Shown here: one piece after another, positions 37,931-50,493 of the stretch
How the letters are laid out: each line of letters begins with the position of its first letter
Numbering within the stretch: the stretch's first letter is position 1
Source: Globodera rostochiensis
Taxonomy: Eukaryota; Nematoda; Chromadorea; Rhabditida; Heteroderidae
Reading direction: 5' to 3'
Assembly: GCA_018350325.1 (NCBI GenBank)
Contig: JAEVLN010000002.1
Location: forward strand, 4,819,456-4,883,455
DNA: 64,000 nucleotides
Position numbers and translations under genes: made by a program
The notes under the pieces: model-generated
Database searches by the model: none
Told to the model about the DNA's origin: nothing
Seen by the model: only the letters and a program-made list of their open reading frames with translations

Positions 37931-40900
37931 GTAATGTATTTATGCATTAATTTCAAGATATGTTAGGTTAATTTCTAGCTTTGTGTTATGACTGAAAAGT
38001 GCAAAATTGAAAAAGGAATCTATTTATTAGAGTTTAATTATTAAAAACTAATTTTAATCAATTTTTCATGATTTTTATTTTTATGAGATGATAAAAATAT
38101 GAATTTTTTATTTGTTATTTTAAGGGTTAAAATCAATTTTATTTAAAAAATTTTAAAATGTGTACTGCCTAGGGAGCTAAAAGGCGCCGCCGAAATTAAC
38201 ATTAAAATGAAACATCCATCAATTGACAATTTTATATTAAAAATTTTGAATATGAAAATGTATGAAAATGTGAGAGCAGAGAAAGAGGGGAAGAGAACCC
38301 TAAAAAAAGCTAAAGATGGAAAAAGAGAGAAAAAAGAAATGATGAGGGGCAGAGAAAGGGGGGGGGGGCAGTCAAGGCAAAATAAAGGAGAGCGCTGAGA
38401 AAAGGGTAACAATTTAACAAAATGTTTGGTCAAATATATTAAAAAACGACAAAAATCCAAGTTTTCTTTATTTTTATAGGCATTATTTATTAAATCGCAA
38501 TTATTTATCACGAGAAAACCTTTGAATTAAAACCAAAATTTTAAATAAATTTAGAATAATTTTGCCTAAAATTGATTTTGTCGAATGATCATTTCAATTC
38601 AAATAATCTACATAACCATTTGTAAACCATTACTTCAACGTCACTTTATATTCCCGAAATTGTCGACATCATTCGGCATGCTAAATTTCAAAATCATTCT
38701 ATGGCTTTTAGTTATGCGAGCAATTCCGGTAACAATCCAAATGACAAATTGACCGCAATTATAATGCCAATAAAGATGACAAGTTAGTTATTATATTAAG
38801 TTGATTATTGGCGCATGTCATTCAACTCCAGTCATTTTGGCACTAATCATTTGAGCACGAGCTCATTTTGGCACTTATATTAGGCATCGGATGCCAAATT
38901 TTAAAAATGACATTGGCATTTTATTATTGTGGTTTTGCATTATGAAAATTTTAGGTGTCATAAATGTGAATATTTAGTCTAATACGAGAATTCCAGTCTT
39001 TTTCCAACTTAGTAATTTTGTAAAAGAATCAAAATCATGCATAGGTAGATAAAAAATGAACACTCAGAACAAATTTTGCTGCAATTAAACAAGCACCCAT
39101 TTGTTCCATTTTTTATTACTTTTCGATTGAACGCCAACTTCGATTGCAAATGAATGAATGAATGGGTGTGGTTAGGCGGAGAAAGGTCACTCCTCATGAC
39201 AATCGAAGGATGAGATATATACTAAGTACATAGACATTTGTGAAGAGTAACGCTGGGTGAGGGGAGGGGGGGGGGGGGGGGGGGGGGAATAAAAATGAAG
39301 GTGAGGGAAGCAAAAGAAAGAAAAGACATCATTTAAGCTATTGCAATTAAAAAGAATCGCAGTCCACAGCAGCATTGGGGTGACGAAAAGACCTGAACTA
39401 CAAATTTACCGGCCTTTACATAAATTTTGTATTAATAAACAGTTTCCCTAAAACAGGCAGATGATCAATTTTGCTTAAAGTTGGCCAATCCTTATAAACT
39501 TGAGAGAAAATTAGGAGAATTTTAAGAAAAAAAAGTTATTTCATAATTTAAAAAAATTTAAAAGTTATAATCAACTTTTATTGCAAAAAAATTCAAAAAT
39601 TGTAAGGGGGGGGTGGGGCTCTGTTTCAGGGGGGGGGGTCTATTTTAGGGGTGGGGTCTGATTTTTTCAATCCCCCCCCCCCTTAATAAAAACTATTCAA
39701 TATAAAATTCGACAAATTTTTAAGTTTTATCCTATTATAAAACTAGGAAAATTAATTCATAATTCAATGACCATTATGAAAAAATTAAGTGCTTATATAA
39801 AATCCTTAAAATCAAAGGAGCAACAATAATTCCCTACACCATATAAAATTATTTGCTTCCCTATTTAACAGATAAAGTCTATTTATACAAAATTTGTTTA
39901 AATACCTAAATATAGATTGAAGCGCATATCCATAAAGGTGACATCGAACGGTGGTTCTACAGTGTATGTCGCGATCCTCTTTCGAAATTAACAATAGCTA
40001 AAAATGTTTATAATTGGTAGAAATACTTAAACTATTAAAAAAATTCCAAACATTGGATTATAAAAGTCGTATATTTCTTACTAAAATATATTAAACTTGA
40101 TCACTGAAAACCAATATTCTGTATCACGAGTTTGAAAATTTAATAACAAAAAAAAAATTGAATTATTAATTAATTACACACGTTTACGTAATCTACAAAA
40201 AATAACAATTAAATTAAAAACTTAACCCTTCGACTGGACACAGTTTAAGGTGTGTTTCAAGCATTAAAAATTCAAAAAAAAAATAACGATAAACAAATAT
40301 GAGTTAAATTTGAAGAAAAAAAACCGCAGACAAAAATGATGTCTCATCCAAGCCCCCCAATTTTTTAAATTTTTTTGGATGCATCCAAACTGATTCAAAA
40401 CCCCCCTCAACATCTTTAATTTAATTTTGCAGAAAACACTTTGAAATAAATTAAAACGGAATTTGCAAAATCTAAAAATGCAAATTGTGTTAAATGTTAT
40501 AGATTTATTTATAGACGGAAAAGCTAAACTAATTAAACATAAAAAAATTAATATAATATAACGAAAAATAATAAAATCACAATAGATGGCTACCGCCATT
40601 TCGCTAATCATGCTCTTGCCACAGTCGCTCGCTACCAGAGCGCATTTCAGCGCGCCTTTTTAAAGTATTTTATTTAAAATGTTAATTAGAGCAAAATACA
40701 CTGAAAAAGAAAATATTATGCCAGGGAAATATTTAAAAAAATATGGAACCCAAGCATTGCCAAATCGGAATAAAAGCAAAATATTTGAATTAATTTTCTT
40801 CGTCGCATCAATGTTTGGAAAGAACTTGTCATTTAACAAGTTTCGCTTTCTACATTGTCTTCCTCTTTCCAAATAAACATGATAATTGTCAGTAAAAATT

Positions 40901-42639
40901 GTAATAAAATTAAAAATTGCAATTATCTGTTTGAAATTAAAACATAAATGTTCACAATTATTCCTCCTGCCAAAAAAGTTATGAAGCCCTTAATTTGATT
41001 GCTTAAAAAAAGTGGTGCCATCATTTTCCCAAGATTTCTATCGTAAAAAGAGGGCGAAATTTACATTTAAAATAACATAGACACCGTAAATTAAATCTTC
41101 AATAGCAAAAGGTATAATCTAATGTTTATCTTGAGGAGTATCACTTCTCAAAAATTAACTAAGCATGTGTTTAAATAATTTATAAATCTTATATAAATGC
41201 CACCTAACACATAGATTAAACATTTAAAATGCTGATAATAAAAAAGTTAAAACCCATTTTAATTAGAAAACACTGGTTAAAATTAAAGATTTTAGATTTA
41301 ATTACAACAGATGAAACAAGAAAATAAATAATATAGTTTCTATAAAGTTTGAGGCGTTGATATAACATTTAAATTTAAAAAAAATCTCAAATCCAAAATA
41401 GCGTCTTAAAGTCATTACTTTAGGTTTAAAGTGTTTTATTTAAGTAGTAAAATTTGCATTTCTGTAAATCACAAATAATTAATGTTTAGTTTTAATCAGA
41501 TTACGAATAAAAGCCTGCCACGGAATAAGTTAAATAAAATAAATGAAATATATAAATGTTAGTATAAAATAATATGTTTCCGCCAGGTAACTTAAAAATA
41601 ACAAGAACTAGCTCGAAAGTATGATGACGAAATGTGTAGTCGTGACATCATTATGAGAAGATTTGCGCCGACTATTGTTAAAAAATAAATAGCATTTTAT
41701 TAAATGATAAAAGAAGATTGTAGAATTTTCCTTAAACTTTTACAAAGAAATTTCTTGCCAGAATCACGATGATAAAATATTTCAAAAATGTTAGAAATAT
41801 TTTAAAGAAAATTCATAATAAAAAATAGAAATTAAAAATGTAATAAAAAAACTAATTATAAGATTTTTAATTAATTAAAATGAAAAAAATATTTAAATAA
41901 ATAAAGCAAAGTAAGTGTATTTAAAATAATCAAATACCTTATTTGTAATTGACGTTTGGTGCCTAAATCTTAACAGTTATACATTTTAAGCCATTAAAAC
42001 AAGATTAATATAAATAACCTTATAATAAAGAATGATATCGTTTGTGCCTAATTATTTAAAGGCACGTGCCATGGAAAAGCCACGAATTGCGAGTAAAGTA
42101 ACAAGGAATGTAATATAAATTCATATTTATAAAGATATGCTTTAAAATTACAAAAAAAAACTTGTCCCAGAGTATTCAACAATTTTATGTAAAAGAACGA
42201 CAGCGCAAAAGATTATTTATAAATCGAGCTAATAAAAAATATACATTCAGTTATTAGATAAACAAAATATTTTAATTAAAATTTATAAAATTCCTTGTAA
42301 ACAAATAGGCCCATATATTTAATAACGTTATAGTCCACTTTTTATTCACTTTCCACTTTAATTTAACTTGAACATTAATTTTTCTAAAATATTTTCTAAA
42401 TGAAATGGCACTCGATCTCTATTTCGACTTTATTTAAATTGAAGCCTTTGAGGCAGCAAAAATAAAAAATAAAAAGGCAACATTAAATTGGTTTTGATCA
42501 AATTCTTTAACATAATGATATTACAGATACAAAAATGATAAAATTTCAAACCATTTGTTAAAATTATGCATACATTTTTTTATCAAATTTAACCTCTCTT
42601 ATATATGCTTTGTCTGCTTCTTTATCAGCTGCTATATAA
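37931..42639. other. AT-rich region with G/C homopolymer runs
   Basis: There is no supportable gene. Notable items: a partial GATA-hairpin relic (AGGCGCCGCCGAAA) near 38178, a 22-G run at about 39266-39287, G- and C-runs at 39606-39685, and a copy of a dispersed repeat at 41506-41632 that matches 144-285. A plus-strand 25-codon ATG frame at 40585 (MATAISLIMLL) looks like a signal peptide but has no donor. The 122-codon minus-strand frame at 38143-38511 crosses a purine-rich run and is composition-driven. Confidence 0.45.
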
Positions 42640-43313
42640 GTAAGAGGGCATGGGCAAACCGTCCCCCACAGTAAGACAAAAAGGGGCGGGAGGGAGTTCC
42701 CCCCCCCCCCGATCACCGAGAAAAGGAGGGGCGAAAGCGATGGCTGCCGATCCCGGTCGGCAGCCATCAGTTCGCTCTTCCCCGAAGAACGAGCCGGCTT
42801 CCTCCCGCTCCCCGTCCGTCCCCACTCTGGTGAAGCTGTGAGTTCTCCGTTGGTGTCCTGCCCCCCAGGCACTTCCGCCCCACCCCGTCCATACGCTTTC
42901 ACCCCTCCTCCCCTACTCCGATCATCAGCTCCGTCCCTCCGCCCTCGCCATGCTGATCATCTCACCGTTACTTGTTAAACCGTTTTGATGGAATAAATAT
43001 TTGTTGGCACGAGGAGGTTCATGATGAAATAAATGGTTTGGAGCGAGGAAGAAGGGTGGAATGAGTCAGGGGACTGGATCCGGGGGAGGGGCAGAATTGG
43101 GGAAAGGAGGAGGAGGAAGGGAATGCCGAAAGCATGGGGGAAGCAGGGGAAAAGGGAGGGGCCACAGCGTTCGGGACGTTCCTCCCTCGGGTATGGCCAC
43201 CCCCACGCGCCTCCACTGGCCGATCGACCATCGCCGGACTCCGATCGCCGCCCCGACCCTCTGAGTCCCGAATCCCCGGTCCCACGGGGAACACGAAAGT
43301 CTTATTCATTTTC
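42640..43313 (+). repeat. 5' LTR
   Basis: It is about 674 bp and nearly identical to the 3' LTR. I see one substitution (GATCGCC versus GATTGCC near the right end) and a few bases of C-run length difference. This indicates a very recent insertion. The long frames on both strands inside it reflect GC richness and are not called. Confidence 0.9.
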
Positions 43314-43739
43314 TGGTAGCACCGGAACCCGAACCCGGCCACCCCCTTTTTCCCACCCCATGCGAACGCTTGTTCCTCCGACTGGCAAAACGCCTTCACC
43401 ACAAAGCCTTCCTCCCCACAACGGAAATTCTGCCCAATGGCCAATCGATCCGTCATTCAAATCGGCGACTCACTATCCCCGCGCCTGCAATGCCTCTCAG
43501 AGCTCTCTCTGGCCGCCACAGGCAGCACAATCGGCCAACATCTTCCACCCCAGCTCACTCTCTCCGTTCCCCCCGGCGTTCAATTAGGCAACAAATTCTT
43601 CCCCCCCCCCACTCATCTCCGTTGACAATCGTCATCGCCATCATCAACAAATAGCTGAGAGAATGCATCCGACTCCCCTCTTCCTTCCCCCCCCCCCCCC
43701 TCCGATCCACCGACGCAAAACGGTCTCTCAGGCCCCTCG

Positions 43740-46186
43740 GGGGATCATCCGGACCTTCTCTCTCCTACCCGACTGTTGCCTTTAAAGAAACAGCAGAAGT
43801 GGTCGTTTAATGAGAAAAATAAAGAAAGTCACATTACTCGCGTCTTCAATCAAAAACGTTTAATTACCCCTCCTATCCGAAGTCTGACTAGACCTAACCA
43901 AATCCACCCATCAAAATCCAATTGGACTTAAAGGATCAAGCCCACCTAATACTAATTTCGTCAACCGTTCCAAAAAACTAGTGATCAGAAGTCCAATCGA
44001 TGTAACTTCCCCCAAAGCCACCCCGCCCCCTCTACAGTATCCGAAATTTAGCAAATCCAATTTTTACTACCGATTAATCTGAGTTCGCATTCTGTCTCCA
44101 AAGCTTATTTCGCCGATCTGACCACAGACCGTCCTCTCACCGCATTCATCAGACCATCAGAAGGTTCAAATTGACGGCTAGGCACACCACCGGAAAATGG
44201 TCAAACCTTACCCCGAAATTCCCTCTCAAAGGTCCCGGACAAGCAGTCTCTGCTGAGCATCCGATCGACGTTCCCCATCAGTCAAAGCGCCAGCTCCCGA
44301 ATCCATCAATCCGAAAGTGCCAATCTTAGACGCCTCGCCAACCAGGTTTAAAGACATCAATCCCCTTCCCGCCCGCCTCACCTAAGCAATCACCTTCCCC
44401 AATAAGCAAAGCCGGAGGCATAATTGGCCAAATCCAACCCCTTGGACTATTTCAACACAGACTTCCAATCCGTTTTGAAAAATCGGTCACTGTAAATCAA
44501 AACCGGGCCCCCGTCCCAATAGGTCCGCCCAAACCCAAACTTCGGTAACCTCTGATCAAAACTGCCCCGAACCCAATCGTATCTGCCCTCCCAAACCAAA
44601 ATTTAGGAAAGAACTGCTCGAGCCCGTAAATTCCCCCCGCCAGAACCGAACTCGACTTCAGCTGCTATTCATCTGACCTCGTATTGCCACCTTCGACCTC
44701 CAGTCCGTTCTCTGACTCGATTCCGGCACCACATTCCGATCGCGAGTGACATCGTCCTCTGTCCTTCACCAACAAAACGAGCTAAATTGCCCAGCACTGA
44801 TCAACTCACGTGAAAGGTGGGGCCCTTGCCCAACTGTCAAAATAAAAATAAGTGTGCCTCGTGATCAAACAACATTTTCACACTTATCAACACTGACATG
44901 CACGCACCCGACAATTCGCACGCTTGAAACATTAGACAAATCAAAGGTCTGAACCACTGTCCACATAATCACCGCCACTCCCAAATTGAGTCAAAACAGC
45001 CACGGGCCCACACATATGGCCAATAGCAATCCCGGCCCCGAAGAAAATCAAGTTTCCTCTCCAAAAATTTCGTGAATTCAGTCCGGCACAAAACAATTTG
45101 AGTTTCCTCTCCAAAATTTCGTGAATTCAGCCCGGCACAGAACAATTTGAGTTTCCTCTCCAAAATTTCGTGAATTCAGTCCGGCACAAAACAATTTGAG
45201 TTTCCTCTCCAAAATTTCGTGAATTCAGCCCGGCACAAAACAATTTGAGTTTCCTCTCCAAAATTTCGTGAATTCAGTCCGGCACAAAACAATTTGAGTT
45301 TCTTCTCCAAAATTTCGTGAATTCAGTCCGGCACAAATCAATTTGAGTTTCCTCTCCAAAATTTCGTGAATTCAGTCCGGCACAAAACAATTTGAGTTTC
45401 CTCTCCAAAATTTCGTGAATTCAGCCCGGCACAAAACAATTTGAGTTTCCTCTCCAAAATTTCGTGAATTCAGTCCGGCACAAAACAAGAGTTTCCTCTC
45501 CAAAATTTCGTGAATTTAGCCCGGCACAAAACAATTTGAGTTTCCTCTCCAAAATTTCGTGAATTCAGCCTGGCACAGAGCAATTGAGTTCCCGCTCCCA
45601 AAACTTCGTGAATTTAGCCCGGCACAGAGCAACTGAGTTCCCGCTCCCAAAACTTCGTGAATTCAGCCCGGCACATGAGAATTGAGTCTTGTCTCCCGTA
45701 TTTCGTGAACTCAGCCCGGCACAGGGCAGATTGAGCCTCTTCTCCCAAAATGTTGTGAATTAGCCCGGCACAAGGCAAATTGAGTTTCCTTTCGTACAAA
45801 TTTTGTGAATTTAGCCCGAAAAAAAACCCGACTCACTCCAAATCCGACCCCGTCAGACTCCCCTGAGCACACTTCAAACCAAACTCATTTCCGATGCCGG
45901 AAACCCGGCTATACAGTAAACTAGCCCTCCGGTCCAAAGACAAAAGACCGATCACTTCCGTCTCGCGGAAGAGCTCTTCACATTCCCACGCAAAGGCGTG
46001 TCAGGCTAATGAGAGTCCCATTACACAGTCCATTATCGCTGCATGTTCACGTCCACCCCCCCCCCCCCCCCACCCCCTATCCTCCGGGATCAAGCCTCCC
46101 ACTCCAATTCACATTCATTCTTTCAATGTGCTCCTCATGCAGGCTTTCATCATCCGTTTAATTGTTATTTCTCCTCACCGCTTCTT
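43740..46186 (+). repeat. Left arm of the 2.4-kb inverted repeat
   Basis: Read on the plus strand from GGGGATCATCCGG to CACCGCTTCTT, this segment is the reverse complement of 47379-49777 with only sporadic substitutions and copy-number change in the minisatellite. In a normal element it would be the untranslated leader between the primer-binding site and gag. No long protein frame is present. Confidence 0.95.
45058..45820. repeat. 49-bp minisatellite (left arm)
   Basis: About 15 units with a 49-base period contain TTTCGTGAATTCAG and CCGGCACAAAACAATTTGAG. Units near the right end are more diverged (for example the CTTTCGTACAAATTTTGTG unit). The period is not a multiple of three, so open frames across it are incidental. 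Confidence 0.9.
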
Positions 46187-46415
46187 TTGTTTTTTCTCGT
46201 TAATCCCTCTATCCCTTTAGATTATCACACACTTTGAACATTCAATTGCAACACACACGTCCAAAGCCCATTACTCCCAAACCCACACATCAAAGTACCG
46301 AACCATAACCCATCCCAGGTCAAATTCAAAGTACGCTCCTGGGTGCAGCACTGCATCCAGCTGAGATTATCCGACACAAACACTCTCCCGCACTTCCGCT
46401 CATCCCTCTCCCATC

Positions 46416-47390
46416 ATGACGGACCCTCCTCAAGACATCTCCCCCTATCTGGACATAACCGCGGTTGACCAAAAGATCTTCTCTGGCAGAAATCATACCA
46501 CACATGCAAAACTTGGCGATGTGGAAAACGTGCTAATCCAAGTTTAAAGTCTTGAAGACGCAATCAATCGTAGCTTACGCGGCTTGAATCGCCGCACCAA
46601 TGGTGCACATGAAGCAATTGCACGCCTAACCGGAGAAATGAACACAGGACTCGCAACCCTCGCAACCCAAATTGATTCCATCTCAGACCGCAACCCATCA
46701 TTACAAACTCGCTCTCGATCCCAGACCCCATTCCGTCCCACCCGCAAAAGAGTGAATCAAGACCCATCGGCCCCAGCAACAAGTTCAACTCCACTCACTC
46801 AGATCCCCCCACACGCACCCATCCTCAGTACCATCATGGTCAACTCAGCCCCATCCCCTATCCCGCCAACAGCTAATCACAATGCTGATAACTCTGAAGA
46901 AATCAACCCCAGTGATGACTTTTGGGCCGGCGAAAACTCTGTAAGCCGCATTAATGCCCTCACTTTCGAAAATCACTCATCCGGAGGTCTCAATGTCTTT
47001 ACCGGGGAATCTACCCAAACGTTCGAGTCCTGGGCTAGGAAATTCATGGACTACATTGAAGCCACCGGCAGAAAATTGGAGGAAGCCGACAAAATCGGCC
47101 GCCTCAAAATGATGTTAGAAGGAACTCCCCGAGATATCTTTGAAGATCTTCCTCCTGCCCAAAAAGCCACTCTCCAATCAGCCCTCGTTGCATTAAAAAC
47201 AGCCCTGGACACACCATTCAAATCCCAACTGGCCAAACAGTCCTTGGCAACATGCAAACAAAAGGAAGGGGAAACGGTAGATTCTTTTGTTGAACGTCTC
47301 ATTCCCCTCGTAAACGCAGCGTACCAAGAATTAGATCCCAGATTCAGAAAGGACATGCTTAAATCCGCCTTTCTCGAGAAGAAGCGGTGA
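46416..47390 (+). pseudogene. Retrotransposon Gag, one stop and 3' truncated
   Basis: From the ATG at 46416 the frame runs 43 codons to an in-frame TAA at 46545-46547 and then stays open to 47390. The central part has FESWARKFMDYIEATG, KMMLEGTPRDIFEDL and ETVDSFVERLIPLV, the helices of the retrotransposon Gag capsid family, preceded by a Pro/Ser/Thr-rich linker. The family's protein assembles the particle that packages element RNA. The frame enters the right palindrome arm at 47379 and ends four codons later, so any nucleocapsid zinc knuckle and everything downstream are missing. The truncation coincides exactly with the palindrome boundary, so both came from one event. Confidence 0.8.
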
Positions 47391-49777
47391 GGAGAAATAA
47401 CAATTAAACGGATGTTGAAAGCCTGCATGAGGAGCACATTGAAAGAATGAATGTGAATTGGAGTGGGAGGCTTGATCCCGGAGGATAGGGGGTGGGGGGG
47501 GGGGGTGGACGTGAACATGCAGCGATAATGGACTGTGTAATGGGACTCTCATTAGCCTGACACGCCTTTGCGTGGGAATGTGAAGAGCTCTTCCGCGAGA
47601 CGGAAGTGATCGGTCTTTTGTCTTTGGACCGGAGGGCTAGTTTACTGTATAGCCGGGTTTCCGGCATCGGAAATGAGTTTGGTTTGAAGTGTGCTCAGGG
47701 GAGTCTGACGGGGTCGGATTTGGAGTGAGTAGGGTTTTTTTTCGGGCTAAATTCACAAAATTTGTACGAAAGGAAACTCAATTTGCCTTGTGCCGGGCTG
47801 AATTCACAAAATTTGTACGAAAGGAAACTCAATTTGCCTTGTGCCGGGCTGAATTCACAACATTTTGGGAGAAGAGGCTCAATCTGCCCTGTGCCGGGCT
47901 GAGTTCACGAAATTCGGGAGACAAGACTCAATTCTCCTGTGCCGGGCTAAATTCACGAAGTTTTGGGAGCGGGAACTCAGTTGCTCTGTGCCGGGCTAAA
48001 TTCACGAAGTTTTGGGAGCGGGAACTCAATTGCTCTGTGCCAGGCTGAATTCACGAAATTTTGGAGAGGAAACTCAAATTGTTTTGTGCCGGACTGAATT
48101 CACGAAATTTTGGAGAGGAAACTCAAATTGTTTTGTGCCGGGCTGAATTCACGAAATTTTGGAGAGGAAACTCAAATTGTTTTGTGCCGGGCTGAATTCA
48201 CGAAATTTTGGAGAGGAAACTCAAATTGTTTTGTGCCGGACTGAATTCACGAAATTTTGGAGAGGAAACTCAAATTGTTTTGTGCCGGACTGAATTCACG
48301 AAATTTTGGAGAAGAAACTCAAATTGTTTTGTGCCGGACTGAATTCACGAAATTTTGGAGAGGAAACTCAAATTGTTCTGTGCCGGGCTGAATTCACGAA
48401 ATTTTGGAGAGGAAACTCAAATTGTTTTGTGCCGGACTGAATTCACGAAATTTTTGGAGAGGAAACTTGATTTTCTTTGGGGCCGGAATTGCTATTGGCC
48501 ATATGTGTGGGCCCGTGGCTGTTTTGACTCAATTTGGGAGTGGCGGTGATTATGTGGACAGTGGTTCAGACCTTTGATTTGTCTAATGTTTCAAGCGTGC
48601 GAATTGTCGGGTGCGTGCATGTCAGTGTTGATAAGTGTGAAAATGTTGTTTGATCACGAGCCACACTTATTTTTATTTTGACAGTTGGGCAAGGGCCCCA
48701 CCTTTCACGTGAGTTGATCAGTGCTGGGCAATTTAGCTCGTTTTGTTGGTGAAGGACAGAGGACGATGTCACTCGCGATCGGAATGTGGTGCCGGAATCG
48801 AGTCAGAGAACGGACTGGAGGTCGAAGGTGGCAATACGAGGTCAGATGAATAGCAGCTGAAGTCGAGTTCGGTTCTGGCGGGGGGAATTTACGGGCTCGA
48901 GCAGTTCTTTCCTAAATTTTGGTTTGGGAGGGCAGATACGATTGGGTTCGGGGCAGTTTTGATCAGAGGTTACCGAAGTTTGGGTTTGGGCGGACCTATT
49001 GGGACGGGGGCCCGGTTTTGATTTACAGTGACCGATTTTTCAAAACGGATTGGAAGTCTGTGTTGAAATAGTCCAAGGGGTTGGATTTGGCCAATTATGC
49101 CTCCGGCTTTGCTTATTGGGGAAGGTGATTGCTTAGGTGAGGCGGGCGGGAAGGGGATTGATGTCTTTAAACCTGGTTGGCGAGGCGTCTAAGATTGGCA
49201 CTTTCGGATTGATGGATTCGGGAGCTGGCGCTTTGACTGATGGGGAACGTCGATCGGATGCTCAGCAGAGACTGCTTGTCCGGGACCTTTGAGAGGGAAT
49301 TTCGGGGTAAGGTTTGACCATTTTCCGGTGGTGTGCCTAGCCGTCAATTTGAACCTTCTGATGGTCTGATGAATGCGGTGAGAGGACGGTCTGTGGTCAG
49401 ATCGGCGAAATAAGCTTTGGAGACAGAATGCGAACTCAGATTAATCGGTAGTGAAAATTGGATTTGCTAAATTTCGGATACTGTAGAGGGGGCGGGGTGG
49501 CTTTGGGGGAAGTTACATCGATTGGACTTCTGATCACTAGTTTTTTGGAACGGTTGACGAAATTAGTATTAGGTGGGCTTGATCCTTTAAGTCCAATTGG
49601 ATTTTGATGGGTGGATTTGGTTAGGTCTAGTCAGACTTCGGATAGGAGGGGTAATTAAACGTTTTTGATTGAAGACGCGAGTAATGGGACTTTCTTTATT
49701 TTCTCATTAAACGACCACTTCTGCTGTTTCTTTAAAGGCAACAGTCGGGTAGGAGAGAGAAGGTCCGGATGATCCCC
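47379..49777 (-). repeat. Right arm of the 2.4-kb inverted repeat
   Basis: This is an inverted copy of the leader (43740-46186). It starts AAGAAGCGGTGAGG and ends CCGGATGATCCCC. Compared with the left arm it has a few single-base changes (for example GTCCCATT versus GTCACATT) and a different number of minisatellite units, which explains the 48-bp length difference. Confidence 0.95.
47735..48465. repeat. 49-bp minisatellite (right arm)
   Basis: This is the inverted counterpart of the left array. It has two copies of the unit with AATTTGTACGAAAGGAAACTC where the left array has one, and fewer of the common unit elsewhere. Frames of 60-119 codons here are by-products of the repeat. Confidence 0.9.
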
Positions 49778-49803
49778 TCTCCGCCACCGCCAAAGAAAAT
49801 TAC

Positions 49804-50309
49804 ATGCACTTTTTTGCCCCCCTCCTCCCCAACCTCCTAGTCAAAACCATTGCCGACTTTTCCCCCCAATCGGCAACCCGGGGCGAAGCAACCACAATCA
49901 AAAAATACAAAAGAAACGCCCTGCAAGCCCCACGGCTTGCCGATGAACGAACCACCGCGGAGATCTATCTCCGTGACGTTGGCCACGAAATCCCCCTCCT
50001 ATTCGCCACACTAAGTATGTTAGAAGACATCCCCTCCACCCTGAGGCTACCTCCCCGCCTCCTCCCTACCGCCGTCCCACCAACCGCCCATCCACAAACA
50101 TCGTCCACCCCCGGCCCAGCTCCACCACCCCGTCCCCGTCCCCCTCCCGCTCCCCCTCTCTGACCCAACAACAACAACAACACCAGTACCAGCAACACCA
50201 CCATCAACAGCACCAGCAACAACAGTCGGAGTCAATGCTTGGAGATGAGCGACGCATTGACGGAGTGCGGCATGTCCTCACGGCGCAGGGGTGGCAACGA
50301 ATTGAATAA
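49804..50309 (+). pseudogene. C-terminal remnant of an element ORF, two frames
   Basis: From 49804 a frame carries LADERTTAEIYLRDVGHEIP and MLEDIP, then becomes Pro-rich and stops at 50161. From about 50100 a second frame stays open through a Gln/His-rich tract (QQQQQHQYQQHHHQQ) and ends DGVRHVLTAQGWQRIE at TAA 50307-50309. The two frames probably belong to one protein broken by a one-base shift in the C-rich run. It lies in the unique 3' part of the retrotransposon, just before the 3' LTR, so it may be the end of the element's last ORF. I do not recognise the domain. Confidence 0.4.
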
Positions 50310-50493
50310 GGAATGAGAAGATCACGATGCTGGGATGGATCGATTGATCAATGCTTTCACCACATTTTCATTTTTCGCCCACCGATCCCCCCCCCCCACC
50401 CGCCTTCACCCTCCCGGCCCAGAACTGTCAGAAGAAATTCGGCCCTCAGCTCAATCCAAAGTCCAGGGACGGACTTCCCCGAACATTGGAGGT

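Noticed and set aside
38143..38511. 122-codon minus-strand frame and opposite 63-codon frame
   Set aside because: They cross a purine-rich GAGAAAG/GGGG run; the composition is simple and no splice or domain evidence exists.
43019..43654. Several long overlapping frames on both strands in the 5' LTR and leader (up to 184 codons)
   Set aside because: The region is GC-rich with few stops. The frames overlap on all strands, have biased Pro/Arg/Ser composition and occur again in the 3' LTR, so they are not genes.
44969..45799. Repetitive frames with LCAGL and EFTKF words across the left-arm minisatellite
   Set aside because: The repeat period is 49 bases, which shifts frame every unit; the apparent repeats come from the DNA repeat and are not a protein.
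45058..45820. Regular spaced repeats that could suggest a CRISPR array
   Set aside because: There are no unique spacers between units; the whole 49 bases are repeated, which is a minisatellite in an animal retrotransposon.
49965..50235. Minus-strand frames rich in Val, Leu and Gly opposite the Gln/His tract
   Set aside because: They are the complement of the CAA/CCA-rich coding tract and have simple composition.
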